Positions 9,403-18,900 of a stretch of 44,629 bases of DNA are shown here, piece after piece. This DNA is from an uncultured Selenomonadaceae bacterium (GTDB taxonomy: Bacteria > Bacillota > Negativicutes > Selenomonadales > Selenomonadaceae), in NCBI GenBank assembly GCA_905234505.1, contig CAJOIA010000001.1:1-44629 (forward strand), given 5' to 3'. A program made the position numbers and the translations under genes. Each line of letters begins with the position of its first letter. The first letter of the stretch is position 1. The notes under the pieces are model-generated. The model did not search any database, was not told the DNA's origin, and saw only the letters and a list, made by a program, of their open reading frames with translations.

Positions 9403-10803
9403 TTAAATTTGTTTGAGCGTTTCGATTATCAGTCGGACTTGCGGCTCAATCGTTTCAAGGTGAAGGCGCTCTTGCGGGCTGTGAATAAATTCATTCGTTG
9501 TACCTATTGAGACGATATCGAGGCTTGGATTTTTCACTGAAAAAAAGCTACACTCAAGCCCTGCGTGTATCGTGTGAACCTTCGCGCAGAAATTATTTTG
9601 CTCTTTGAAAATCTGCGACATAATTTCAGCGAGGCGGCTTTTTGGATTATAATCCCAAGCTGGTGTCGGTGTGCCAATTTTTATATCAAAGCCTGTTACC
9701 TTTGCAACCTGCGCGAAATAGTTAATGAAATCCTCAAGCAGTGCCGTGATATTTGCGCGAGCTAATATGTTTAATTCGATATTTTCAGCCGTGCGCAAAA
9801 TTCCAATATTCGCCGAAGTTCTCGCCATTTCGCCAAAAACAGAATAGACGCCGCTATGAATCACTGCCAACAAATTTTTTAAAGCCTCAAAGTCTGCCGC
9901 GCTCATAACTTTTTCCGGAACTTCGACTTTCGCGCAGTCCACGTAAATATTTTCAGCCATCGCATGCATATTTTTTTTCAGCCAATCTGCGCGAGAATTT
10001 ATCTCAGCAACCGAATCAGTGACAATAATAAATTCCGCCGCGTCCGGAATAACATTAGCCGCATTGCCGCTGTCAATTTTTGCCAGCTCAATTTTATCGA
10101 GCCGCCTCAAAAACTTTTCTGCAATTTTAATGGCGTTAGCGTGATTTTCAGTAATTTCAAGACCAGAATGCCCGCCGCGTAAACCGAAAATCTTTACTTG
10201 AATTGCGCTATCAAGATTCGGAGCAACATAATTAATTCTGCGCGAAAAATCTACGTGAACATTGCCCGCGCTGCCAACAACAAGCTCGCCGTGTTTTTCG
10301 CTGTCGCAGTTAATGAGATACGCCGCGTCAGTAAAATATTTTGCGTCAAGATTAATCGCGCCGCTCATGCCTTGTTCTTCGTCAGTGGTAAAAATAATTC
10401 TAATCGGACCGTGCGGGAAATTTTTATGATTCTTCGCAATGTACAAAATTTCGGCAATTCCAATTCCATCGTCGGCGCCTAAACTTGTTCCAGCCGCCTT
10501 CAAATATTTTTCAGTGCGAATTAATTTAATAGCGTCGCGCAGTGGTTCATAATCAACTCCGCTTTCTGCCACGCAAACCATATCCATATGCGCCTGCAAA
10601 ATCGTCACGGCAGAATTTTTACCATTTGCAGGAATTTCAGCTATAATATTTTTAAATTTGTCCTGCGCGACCTCGAAACCTAAACTTTTCAGATATTCGC
10701 GCAAAAAATTACTAACTTGTTCTTCATTCTTGGAGGGGCGCGGTATTGCCGCCAAATTTTTAAATTCGTCAAGAACGCTCTCCAATATATTTCCCATTGT
10801 CAA
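9403..10803 (-). CDS. pepD: Aminoacyl-histidine dipeptidase (M20 family; likely start ATG at 10797)
   Basis: ILQAHMDMVCVAESGVDYEP, GTSLGADDGIGIAEILYIAKN, TTDEEQGMSGA, GLRGGHSGLEI, HAGLECSFF. SD AAGGAG spaced for ATG at 10797. Confidence 0.92.
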   Translation of the reverse strand: MTMGNILESVLDEFKNLAAIPRPSKNEEQVSNFLREYLKSLGFEVAQDKFKNIIAEIPANGKNSAVTILQAHMDMVCVAESGVDYEPLRDAIKLIRTEKYLKAAGTSLGADDGIGIAEILYIAKNHKNFPHGPIRIIFTTDEEQGMSGAINLDAKYFTDAAYLINCDSEKHGELVVGSAGNVHVDFSRRINYVAPNLDSAIQVKIFGLRGGHSGLEITENHANAIKIAEKFLRRLDKIELAKIDSGNAANVIPDAAEFIIVTDSVAEINSRADWLKKNMHAMAENIYVDCAKVEVPEKVMSAADFEALKNLLAVIHSGVYSVFGEMARTSANIGILRTAENIELNILARANITALLEDFINYFAQVAKVTGFDIKIGTPTPAWDYNPKSRLAEIMSQIFKEQNNFCAKVHTIHAGLECSFFSVKNPSLDIVSIGTTNEFIHSPQERLHLETIEPQVRLIIETLKQI

Positions 10804-10869
10804 AACTCCTTACAAAAAAAATAGCCGCCCAAGACAGAGCGACCTTTGATATTTCGATTTCCGAACCAG

Positions 10870-10942
10870 GAAATAGGAGTTAGGAATTAGCGACTAGGGA
10901 AAAATCCCTAACTCCTAATTCCTGAATCCTAAATCCTAAAAT
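10870..10942. repeat. Degenerate heptamer tandem repeats in inverted arrangement, hairpin-forming
   Basis: GAGTTAG GAATTAG CGACTAG ... CTAACTC CTAATTC CTGAATC CTAAATC CTAAAAT; TAGGGA-AAAA-TCCCTA apical stem and AGGAATTAG/CTAATTCCT outer stem. Confidence 0.7.
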
Positions 10943-12042
10943 TAGGTTAGCATAGTCAAAAAACGCGAAACATTGTCCCAAGCATAAGTGGCAGTATTAA
11001 AATTTTGCCGCGAATACAACGATTCTGTAATGTCCTGCGTGTTGTTGTTCGAATAATCATAAATGGACGGAAATAAATTTTCACTTTGAGAACTAGCGCG
11101 CTCAACTTCACGATCTATTTGACCGGCAAGTCCTTCGCCGCCTACAATAGAATTGACATTATCAGCGTTTCTGTCTAATTCAAGCTGCAAAACAGTTTCA
11201 TTAATCGAAAGTTCGCCGTCCGAGTTCATGAAAATTCCAATGCTCATAAGCGATTCAGAAAGTTCACGGCTGCCACCAAAATTATCTGCCAGCGCCGACA
11301 TACGATTTGATAAACCGCGATTTTCATTCAGGTAATTTCGCGCAGAATTATAATCATTGACCAAACTTCTGATATTGTTGAGAATATCTGCGTTGTTTGA
11401 GCGACTATTTTCGGTATTGTTAATGCTTTGCCCAATCTCTTCAAGCGCCGTCAAATCCGTTTCATCTTCATTTTCGGCAATAAGATATCTTTCAGTAAAT
11501 TCCTCGAAGCCCATGCGCCCAGCCTCTTGAAAATTATTGCGCATAGTTTCGCGAATTTCTGCCTCAGTCAATTCTTCAGTTTCTGGCGGTGGCGGTGGAA
11601 AGTCGGGCGCGTTATTCGGCTGCACCATCATATTTCTTTCTTGCGGCGGAATATTGCCATTGGCAAATCCAGCAAGGTTTGATAGCGCCGAACCGGTATT
11701 TGGGTCGCTGTCAGTGGTTGCAGCGGTATCTTCAACCGTTTCAGTGGCGGTTTCCTCTTCAGTGGCGGTGGATTCTTTCAATCTATCGGAAGAGTCTTTG
11801 AGTGACTGCATATTGTCATTTAATTCTTGTCTGAAAGCGTCTCGGCGCGCTTGATAATTTTCAACTAAATTTGTTAAAGCCGGTTGCCCGCCATATTCCG
11901 ATTTGACCGCATTGTTTAAAGTATTAAACGCCGAACCGACCAGCACAGAATTATTACCAGCCGCAAAATCAGAGCCGAAAAATTTCGTTTGCAAGCTCGC
12001 AACCATACTCGCTTGTTTAGCTATTGAATTGATCGTTGGCAT
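10942..12042 (-). CDS. Hypothetical protein with FliD (flagellar cap)-C-like C-terminal half
   Basis: IRSLVNDYNSARNYL...LMSIGIFMNSDGELSINETVLQLELDRNADNVNSIVGGEGLAGQIDREV resembles the FliD C-terminus. SD AAGGAGGTGTGTACC places the start at 12042, not 12069. Confidence 0.6.
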   Translation of the reverse strand: MPTINSIAKQASMVASLQTKFFGSDFAAGNNSVLVGSAFNTLNNAVKSEYGGQPALTNLVENYQARRDAFRQELNDNMQSLKDSSDRLKESTATEEETATETVEDTAATTDSDPNTGSALSNLAGFANGNIPPQERNMMVQPNNAPDFPPPPPETEELTEAEIRETMRNNFQEAGRMGFEEFTERYLIAENEDETDLTALEEIGQSINNTENSRSNNADILNNIRSLVNDYNSARNYLNENRGLSNRMSALADNFGGSRELSESLMSIGIFMNSDGELSINETVLQLELDRNADNVNSIVGGEGLAGQIDREVERASSQSENLFPSIYDYSNNNTQDITESLYSRQNFNTATYAWDNVSRFLTMLT

Positions 12043-12094
12043 GGTACACACCTCCTTGTTAACTAACAACTTACGAACCTACTTAATCAGTGTC

Positions 12095-12123
12095 ATTTTA
12101 TAATTTCAAAACGCCGTTGTCAA
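12095..12123 (-). promoter_or_regulatory. sigma70-type promoter for the FliD-C-like gene
   Basis: Minus strand TTGACA (12118-12123), 17-nt spacer, TAAAAT (12095-12100). Confidence 0.65.
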
Positions 12124-12159
12124 TATAGGAATAATCAAATTGGTAATTATAGAAAATCT

Positions 12160-13740
12160 TCAAATGGTTCTCTGCGCGAAAGTCTCACAATTAATATTAA
12201 TAGTAATTGAAGTGCCTGCGTTGGGTTCAGAATCAATTTGCAGAAAACCCTTGCGTCGGTCAATAACTTCACGAATTAATTTCATACCGTAACCGTGCCC
12301 TGCGCCTTTCGTCGTGTACGAACCGCTGTAAAATTTCTTAATCTGTTGCTCAGTCATACCGCAACCAGTATCATCAACGGTAATCGTTAAACCCTGCGGA
12401 TTGGAATCAATGAAAAATTCAACCTGCCGCGGATTTTTAAGCGTCATTGCCTCGAAAGAATTTTCAATGAGGTTGCCGATAATCAACACAATTTCTTTCG
12501 TCGTCAAAAATGGATTCTTTTCCGGCAAATTACTATCGCGACGCAATTCAAAATCAATATTCATTTCAGCGGCGCGATTAGCCTTACCGAGCAAAAGAGC
12601 GGCGACAGTTTTATCTTTAATCAGCCGCAAAATATTTTGCCCATTCTTATTCATTGCTTCTTCGCTGATAAATTCCATTGCCCGCTTGGTATCGCCGACT
12701 TGCAGAAAACCCGAAATGATATGCAGTTTATTTCTAAATTCGTGAGTATTGGCGCGCAAAGCGTCGATTATGTGATTTGAGCCGGTTAATTGCTCTGTCA
12801 ACTTTACAAATTCCGTGCGATTTCGCAAAATCACCATTACCGCATCAAGATTTTCAAGCGGCTTGAGCGGAATCATACTAACCAAAAATGATTTATCTTC
12901 CAGCTCGATCATTGACCAAGGAATTGTTATATTCCATTTAAAACAATCATACGCGCCAGGATAAATCGGCGACTGCTTTGATAAAAATTCTTCCTTGATA
13001 TATGTTTGAGAGGGCAGATTTTTATAAATGATTCGCTGCTCTTCATTAACAACAATGACGCCTTCATTAAGTTTATCTAAAATTTCTTCGCGTTGCAAAT
13101 ACATCTGCGCGAAAGTTGTTGGGTCATAGCCCAATAAAATTCGCTTAATGCTCTGCGTAATTCCATAAGCCAAAAGCAAGCCCATTGTCAGCGAAATTGC
13201 CAGAAAACCAATCGCGCTGATAACTATATCTTGCTTGCGGAGTTCAATGCTTTTAGTCGAAGTACTCGCCATTACAAAACCGATAATTTCACCGTCATCA
13301 TCGTACACCACATGAAAGGCGCGCTTCTGAAAGTCAGGGTGTCCTTGGTGTGTCGTTACGATTTTTTCTTTATTGCCGCTTAATATTTCGCATTCATCGC
13401 CGCCTATGAATTTTTTGCCAATCAAATTCCGGTCGGGGTGGTAAATTCTCACCTTGTTTTTATCGGCAAGCACAATGTAATCCATACTGCTCTTGGTTGT
13501 TGCAGAAATACCATCCAGCCGCCGCAATAAATTTACCGAGCAGGCGCCGGCTTCAAGCGATTCAATAACCTCTCTGTCGTGTGCCAGAATATAAGCCAGT
13601 CGTGAAAGTGTATTCTCCAAGTTTTTATTCATTGTTTCAATTTGCCCTGGCAATATCAGCGTAACACTAAGCGCTGCCACTATCACAACCAATACTACGT
13701 ACGATACCAATAATTTTTGCGTGATTGATATTTTATTCAT
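12160..13740 (-). CDS. Sensor histidine kinase, CitA/DcuS (GHKL) type
   Basis: Two TMs flanking a sCache-like segment (NLIGKKFIGGDECEIL), cytoplasmic PAS-like region, H-box RANTHEFRNKLHIISGFLQVG, N-box LIGNLIENSFEA, G-boxes DDTGCGM and GHGYGMKLI. Confidence 0.9.
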   Translation of the reverse strand: MNKISITQKLLVSYVVLVVIVAALSVTLILPGQIETMNKNLENTLSRLAYILAHDREVIESLEAGACSVNLLRRLDGISATTKSSMDYIVLADKNKVRIYHPDRNLIGKKFIGGDECEILSGNKEKIVTTHQGHPDFQKRAFHVVYDDDGEIIGFVMASTSTKSIELRKQDIVISAIGFLAISLTMGLLLAYGITQSIKRILLGYDPTTFAQMYLQREEILDKLNEGVIVVNEEQRIIYKNLPSQTYIKEEFLSKQSPIYPGAYDCFKWNITIPWSMIELEDKSFLVSMIPLKPLENLDAVMVILRNRTEFVKLTEQLTGSNHIIDALRANTHEFRNKLHIISGFLQVGDTKRAMEFISEEAMNKNGQNILRLIKDKTVAALLLGKANRAAEMNIDFELRRDSNLPEKNPFLTTKEIVLIIGNLIENSFEAMTLKNPRQVEFFIDSNPQGLTITVDDTGCGMTEQQIKKFYSGSYTTKGAGHGYGMKLIREVIDRRKGFLQIDSEPNAGTSITININCETFAQRTI

Positions 13741-15338
13741 CTATGAGCAACATCCCTGAATAAATGTCGATTTTGATTAATAACTTCGCCTATCAGCATT
13801 TTGCCGACTAAATCGGGATGAATGCCGTCTATACAAAATTTGCTATTCATATTGCCGTTGGAATCGTAAAAGTACGGCTCAATGTCTATAAAATAATCAG
13901 TGCCCTTGATAAAACTGTTGACTGTTACCAATTTGTCGTGCCAATGCGGATCGGTTTCGGTGTGGAAGGCGTATTGTATATTTTCCGGATTAATCGGCAT
14001 TAGCGTTAAAAAAATCGGGCGAATATCATTTCTTTTGCACAGGTTCATTATCTGCGTTAAATCGGAAATAATTTCGTCGGCAGTAATGTTAGCGTCGCGC
14101 AGGCTGTTAGCTCCGGTGGAGATAATTAAATTTTTCGGCTTAAATGGCAGAACATCATTTTCAAAACGCTCCAGCGCCGTGTGAGCTGTGTCACCGCTTC
14201 GACTTAAATTGATCACGGGAAAATCAATATATGTTGCGTAGCTGTATTCAAGCGAGCGCGGGGAATAACTTACAGCGCCGCCGCCGTGCGAAATGCTATC
14301 TCCAAAAATCGCTGCTGTTACGCCTTTGCCAAAATCTTTAACTGCGAACTGTTCAATGTCCGACCATTCGCCAACTTGATTATTTTCTGCGTCAAGCCCG
14401 CGTACGTGCCAATAATACACGCCAGCCGGTCGTCTGAAATCGTCGTAGCAACTTCCCAAATCAGCCGTTGTTTTTCGCCAAATACTGTCATTGCCGGAAA
14501 TCAGCTCCACTTCAAATTTCACTGCGCCATTTATCGGTATCCAATTATACACGGGATACATCGGTAGCGGCTTATAATTCATAAAATCGAAATTATTAAT
14601 TAGCGGCGCGTTTGGCTCGGGAATTTTTTCGTCAATATAAATTGGCTCGGCGTTGCTAAATTCGCCGATTGGTTCTTTGTGCAAACCCAAAGCTCGCGCT
14701 CGCCAATAAACCACAGCATAATTTTTATAGTATGGCGTCAAATCTGCTTGATAGCCATTAGTATAAATTTTCGCCGTGCTTTCCAAATGATAAAGTTTAG
14801 ATAATTTCGTTCCGCCTTCATATTCCGGCGGCGCGCTCAGAATTTCCAGTTCATAACAGACTGCATTTGGTACTGTATGCCAAATTAAAAATGGTTTACT
14901 GCTTGCAGGATTTTCTTTCGTGTAATGGAAAATTGATATTGGGCGCGGCGGTATTGGGAAATTTGGATTTGCCATTGCCGCTTTGGTTTTGAATATCTCA
15001 TTGAAAATTCCTCGCGCAGAAATTGAGTAGTACGTTGGAATTGGCGCGCGCGGTACAATGTAACTTGCGGATATAGTTTCTGCCTCTGTCAGTACGTGGT
15101 ATCGCGGCGCATTCGGTACATAGCCGGTTGTTTCGCTCATTGTTTCAATCTTGTACACGCACGGATATTGAATTGGCGACCAGCTCATTATTAATTCTTC
15201 GCCCGCCGTGTTAAATGATATTGATAAATTGCGGTTGCGCATTTGCAAAACGTCAGTTATTTCTGCTATGAATGTGCTAAAAATCGAAAAGAACGCCATT
15301 AAAACAAACGCTACGCAAAATGTTAAAAAGTGCCTCAT
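13737..15338 (-). CDS. SGNH/GDSL-type hydrolase with N-terminal anchor and fibronectin-III-like segments
   Basis: Block I AIFGDSISHGGG, TGANSLRD, GIHPDLVGK catalytic block; repeated W-x-[YH]-V-x-A-like beta segments upstream. Confidence 0.82.
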   Translation of the reverse strand: MRHFLTFCVAFVLMAFFSIFSTFIAEITDVLQMRNRNLSISFNTAGEELIMSWSPIQYPCVYKIETMSETTGYVPNAPRYHVLTEAETISASYIVPRAPIPTYYSISARGIFNEIFKTKAAMANPNFPIPPRPISIFHYTKENPASSKPFLIWHTVPNAVCYELEILSAPPEYEGGTKLSKLYHLESTAKIYTNGYQADLTPYYKNYAVVYWRARALGLHKEPIGEFSNAEPIYIDEKIPEPNAPLINNFDFMNYKPLPMYPVYNWIPINGAVKFEVELISGNDSIWRKTTADLGSCYDDFRRPAGVYYWHVRGLDAENNQVGEWSDIEQFAVKDFGKGVTAAIFGDSISHGGGAVSYSPRSLEYSYATYIDFPVINLSRSGDTAHTALERFENDVLPFKPKNLIISTGANSLRDANITADEIISDLTQIMNLCKRNDIRPIFLTLMPINPENIQYAFHTETDPHWHDKLVTVNSFIKGTDYFIDIEPYFYDSNGNMNSKFCIDGIHPDLVGKMLIGEVINQNRHLFRDVAHR

Positions 15339-15367
15339 TGTTAACTCCTTTACAAAAATTTATGCTA

Positions 15368-15395
15368 TTGCTAAAATGAATACCGAGATTATAAT
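15368..15395 (+). promoter_or_regulatory. Putative promoter for the 113-aa membrane protein gene
   Basis: TTGCTA (15368-15373), 16-nt spacer, TATAAT (15390-15395); SD aaaggag before ATG at 15433. Confidence 0.45.
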
Positions 15396-15432
15396 TTATG
15401 TTTCAATCAATGTCTAGAAAGGAGTTGGTACT

Positions 15433-15774
15433 ATGAATTTTAAAAATATGAAGTTCGGGCGCAATCAATTAATCGTGGGAATTTTAATTGCGATGATTTC
15501 AATCACGGGAATTTTTATGATCAGAATTGCCTACAATGAGTTGATTATCAATTCTTACGAGGCAATTTCCAATCCGCTACCTGCTCGCTCGAAACTCGCT
15601 GTTTTGGAAAAATCTTGGCGGGAATATAACGGCGCGACTAGAGACACTTCAGTTACCGCTGTAGACGCCCAAAATGCCCGTAGCGCGGTTGATTCTTCCT
15701 CTACCATAATAGTTGTCGCAGACGTGATTTTAATCGCCGCTCTTGCCTTTGTGGTTGTTAAAGTTAAATCGTAA
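15433..15774 (+). CDS. Small two-TM hypothetical membrane protein
   Basis: Hydrophobic LIVGILIAMISITGIFMI and STIIVVADVILIAALAFVVV; good SD; followed by a terminator. Confidence 0.7.
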   Translation: MNFKNMKFGRNQLIVGILIAMISITGIFMIRIAYNELIINSYEAISNPLPARSKLAVLEKSWREYNGATRDTSVTAVDAQNARSAVDSSSTIIVVADVILIAALAFVVVKVKS

Positions 15775-15796
15775 ATTCGCATTTATAAAAAATTTT

Positions 15797-15825
15797 AACC
15801 TGTCAGCAATGGCAGGTTTTTTTAT
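15797..15825 (+). terminator. Rho-independent terminator for the 113-aa gene
   Basis: AACCTGTC-AGCAAT-GGCAGGTT stem followed by TTTTTATT. Confidence 0.8.
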
Positions 15826-15827
15826 TG

Positions 15828-15860
15828 CAAAAAAATAGCTCCCGACTTTCGCCGAGAGCT
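15828..15860 (-). terminator. Rho-independent terminator for the giant gene
   Basis: Minus strand AGCTCTCGGC-GAAA-GTCGGGAGCT (10-bp stem, two G-U, GAAA loop) followed by ATTTTTTT. Confidence 0.85.
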
Positions 15861-15953
15861 TAAATTTTATTTATCGGTTAGGGCTTAACTTAGCCGCCGA
15901 TTTTACCTGTCTTTCGCGCAGGATTTGTTAATTAAATTTACTCGAAGTAGCTA

Positions 15954-18900
15954 TTAAGATTTTTTGTTTTCATCATCGGTACCGGCAATAAAGGTATTAT
16001 CGCCCGCCAATGACGTGAAGTCTTGAGTTTCGATATTGCCTGCAGAGTAATTCGCGCTGTAGTCGGTGAGCTCGTTAAGGTCGGTTGCAGTTTCACCAAC
16101 GCCGCTGTAATTATCGCTGCAGAAGTCATAATCGTAACTGTCGCCCCAGAATGTGTCTTTGCTGCTTGCATAGAACTTAGATTCAAAGTTTGCTGCGGTT
16201 TCTTCATCAAGGACATCAGCTGCACTGCTTTGAGTAATCTTAGCGTTAGTGTAACCTATAAATGTTACTGTATTGCTAGTGCCGCTAATTGTGACAACCG
16301 TATTTCCATTAACAAGAGCTTGGTTAGCAATGGAAGCGCCGTTTTCAAGCACAATCTTGGTTTGTCCATTGAAGCCCCAGACTGAATCTCTGCCGTCCGA
16401 CGCACCAAATACCAGGTAATTGTCAGCGCTATCGGAACCAAGAGAAATAGAATCGTTGCCTGCGCCGCCTGAAACAGTTACACCGGTAACTCCAGATTTA
16501 AGGCTAATATAATCGTTGCTGCTGTCGCCGTAAATTGAAACATCATTTGCATTGTTGATAATTGTATCGACGCCATCGCCGCCATAAATTTCAACATTTG
16601 CAGCCTCATTATCGATTCTGTCGTTGCCTGCGTTGCCATTAATTGTAACGTTTGCAGCTTCATTGGTGATTGTGTCAGCGCCTGTACCGCCAAGAATTTC
16701 AACGTTTTCACCTCTATTGATAATGCTATCGTTGCTATCACCGCCATTGATTGAAACGTATGCAGCTGTATTGGTGATTGTGTCATTGCCTGCCGCGCCG
16801 AAGAGTACGACGTCATTTCTGGTAGTGATTGCGTTGCCGTCATCATCAGTTGTAGTTGTTGACGCCTTGCCTGCTTTGCTATTGGTGATTTGGTCATTAC
16901 CCGCGCCTGCGTCAATTGTTGCTGCATTCAGTGTGCTGTTATCAATCACATCGGCAGTTGCCAATCCGACATAATGACTGGAAACCACAAAGGTACTCCC
17001 TGCCTCTGATGCAGCTTTGCCATTAATCACGATACGATCGGAAATATTATCTTCGATTGAAAGACCTTGGAGTGTGACTGAGGCACTTGTACCAATTCTA
17101 AGGACATAACCCGCCGCATTGAATACGCCGGTATCGGTGACATTAATATTTGCGCCGGTAATTTCAATGTAATCTTTATCTTTGTTGAAGCCTTCAATAT
17201 AGTTGTTGCCGGAGAGTGAATCGAACTCGTAAACGTGCTGTGCTTCGCTAGATACGGTTTCATCATGAGCTGCAACATAATCAGCATCTCCTTCGGTGCC
17301 GCTTGCCGCGATGTGTTCAATACGATATGCATAAACTGAATCATTGCCTGCACCGACAGAAACTCTAACAGCATTTCCAGCCTTTGAAGGATCTACGAGG
17401 TAAATCTTATCAACACCAGCGCCCGCGTTGATTGAAACATCCGCAGCTTCATTGTAAATTGTATCATTACCTGCACCTGCGTCTACTGTGACATGTTGAC
17501 CAGCGTTGACAATAGAATCATTACCTGCGCCGCCAATAATGTAAATGTAGCTGGGTTCATTTTTATCTTTATCTTCAACATCACTTTCAATAGCTGCAAG
17601 TGCATTGTGAATAGTATCGTTGCCGTCGCCGCCATTGATCGTCATAAGAACGTCACCCTTACCAGAACCGGTATTCTTAATAATGTCATTAGCTGCCGCG
17701 CCATTGATTGTAGCATCATTGCCGGTATTGGTAATTGTGTCATTACCTGCTCCGCCGACAATCGAGACGGAATCGCCGCTATTTTCAATAAGATCCGTGC
17801 CATCCTCGCCGGTAATTATAGCATCATTGCCGGTATTGTTAATTGTATCATTTGCTGCGCCGCCATTGATTGTGGAATTTTCGCCGCTGTTAGTGATAAT
17901 GTCATTGCCACCAAGTCCGTAAATCAACGCGCCTTTGGCTGTATTCTCCAGAGCTTTGACAGTTGAATTATCATAGCCATCATCCTCAGATTGTACACTG
18001 TCGCTTTGATTTGTACCAATAACCGCAGTCGGAACTGTAACTTTTGTTTTAGTACCGTCGCTGTTGATAACGTCGAAGGTATTGCCATCCGCCCAGAAGC
18101 TGCCGAGTGTTACATATGTGTTGCCGATTTGAAGTCTGAGGTCTTGGTGTTCGATAATATTTGCTACAGTATTTTCACCTTCGCCGCTTATAACTGTCTC
18201 ATTGCGGGTAATGAAGGAAGTATTATTAAATGCAGCAAGCGTACCAGAAATAATCTTGATTACACTATCTTTAGTGAAGTTTTCGACGTAGTCACTGCCG
18301 TCGCCACTGCCATAAATTAAGATGTTAGTGTTGCCTGATGCCAAAGTAATTGAATCATTACCTGCGCCGCCCCAAATAACAGCATCTTTTGTATTGGTTG
18401 CGTCAATCTTATCATTGCCGCCTGCGCCATAAATCACCACGTCGTCGCTACTATTTGGTTTGATTGTATCTGCATAGGCAGTACCATTGAGCCAAGCATT
18501 ATTGGCAAGGTCTTTATCAATGAATGTATATCTAGGTTGTACAGTGGCACCTGTAGAGTCATCCAAAACATTTGCGGTAGGAACAGTGACAATTGCATTT
18601 TGAATCTTGATTGATTCAGCTTTATCAGCGTCGAATTCTTCGCTATCACCCTGAGTCCAAATCGTGATTTCTGAAGTTTCAGTTGCGAGATCTTTGAGTG
18701 TAAGAGTACCGCCGCCATTTACGCTGATAATGAAATCGAATTTTCCTTCTTCAGCTGCAGGTCTAACTGAAGTATTATAACCGCTGTCATTGAGTTTGAT
18801 AACGCTGTTTGAAGTGTAGCCGTAAATTGTATCGTTGCCGTCAGCGCGGTTGTATTCATAGACGTTAGCACCTGAACTGAGATAGACAGTATCATTACCT

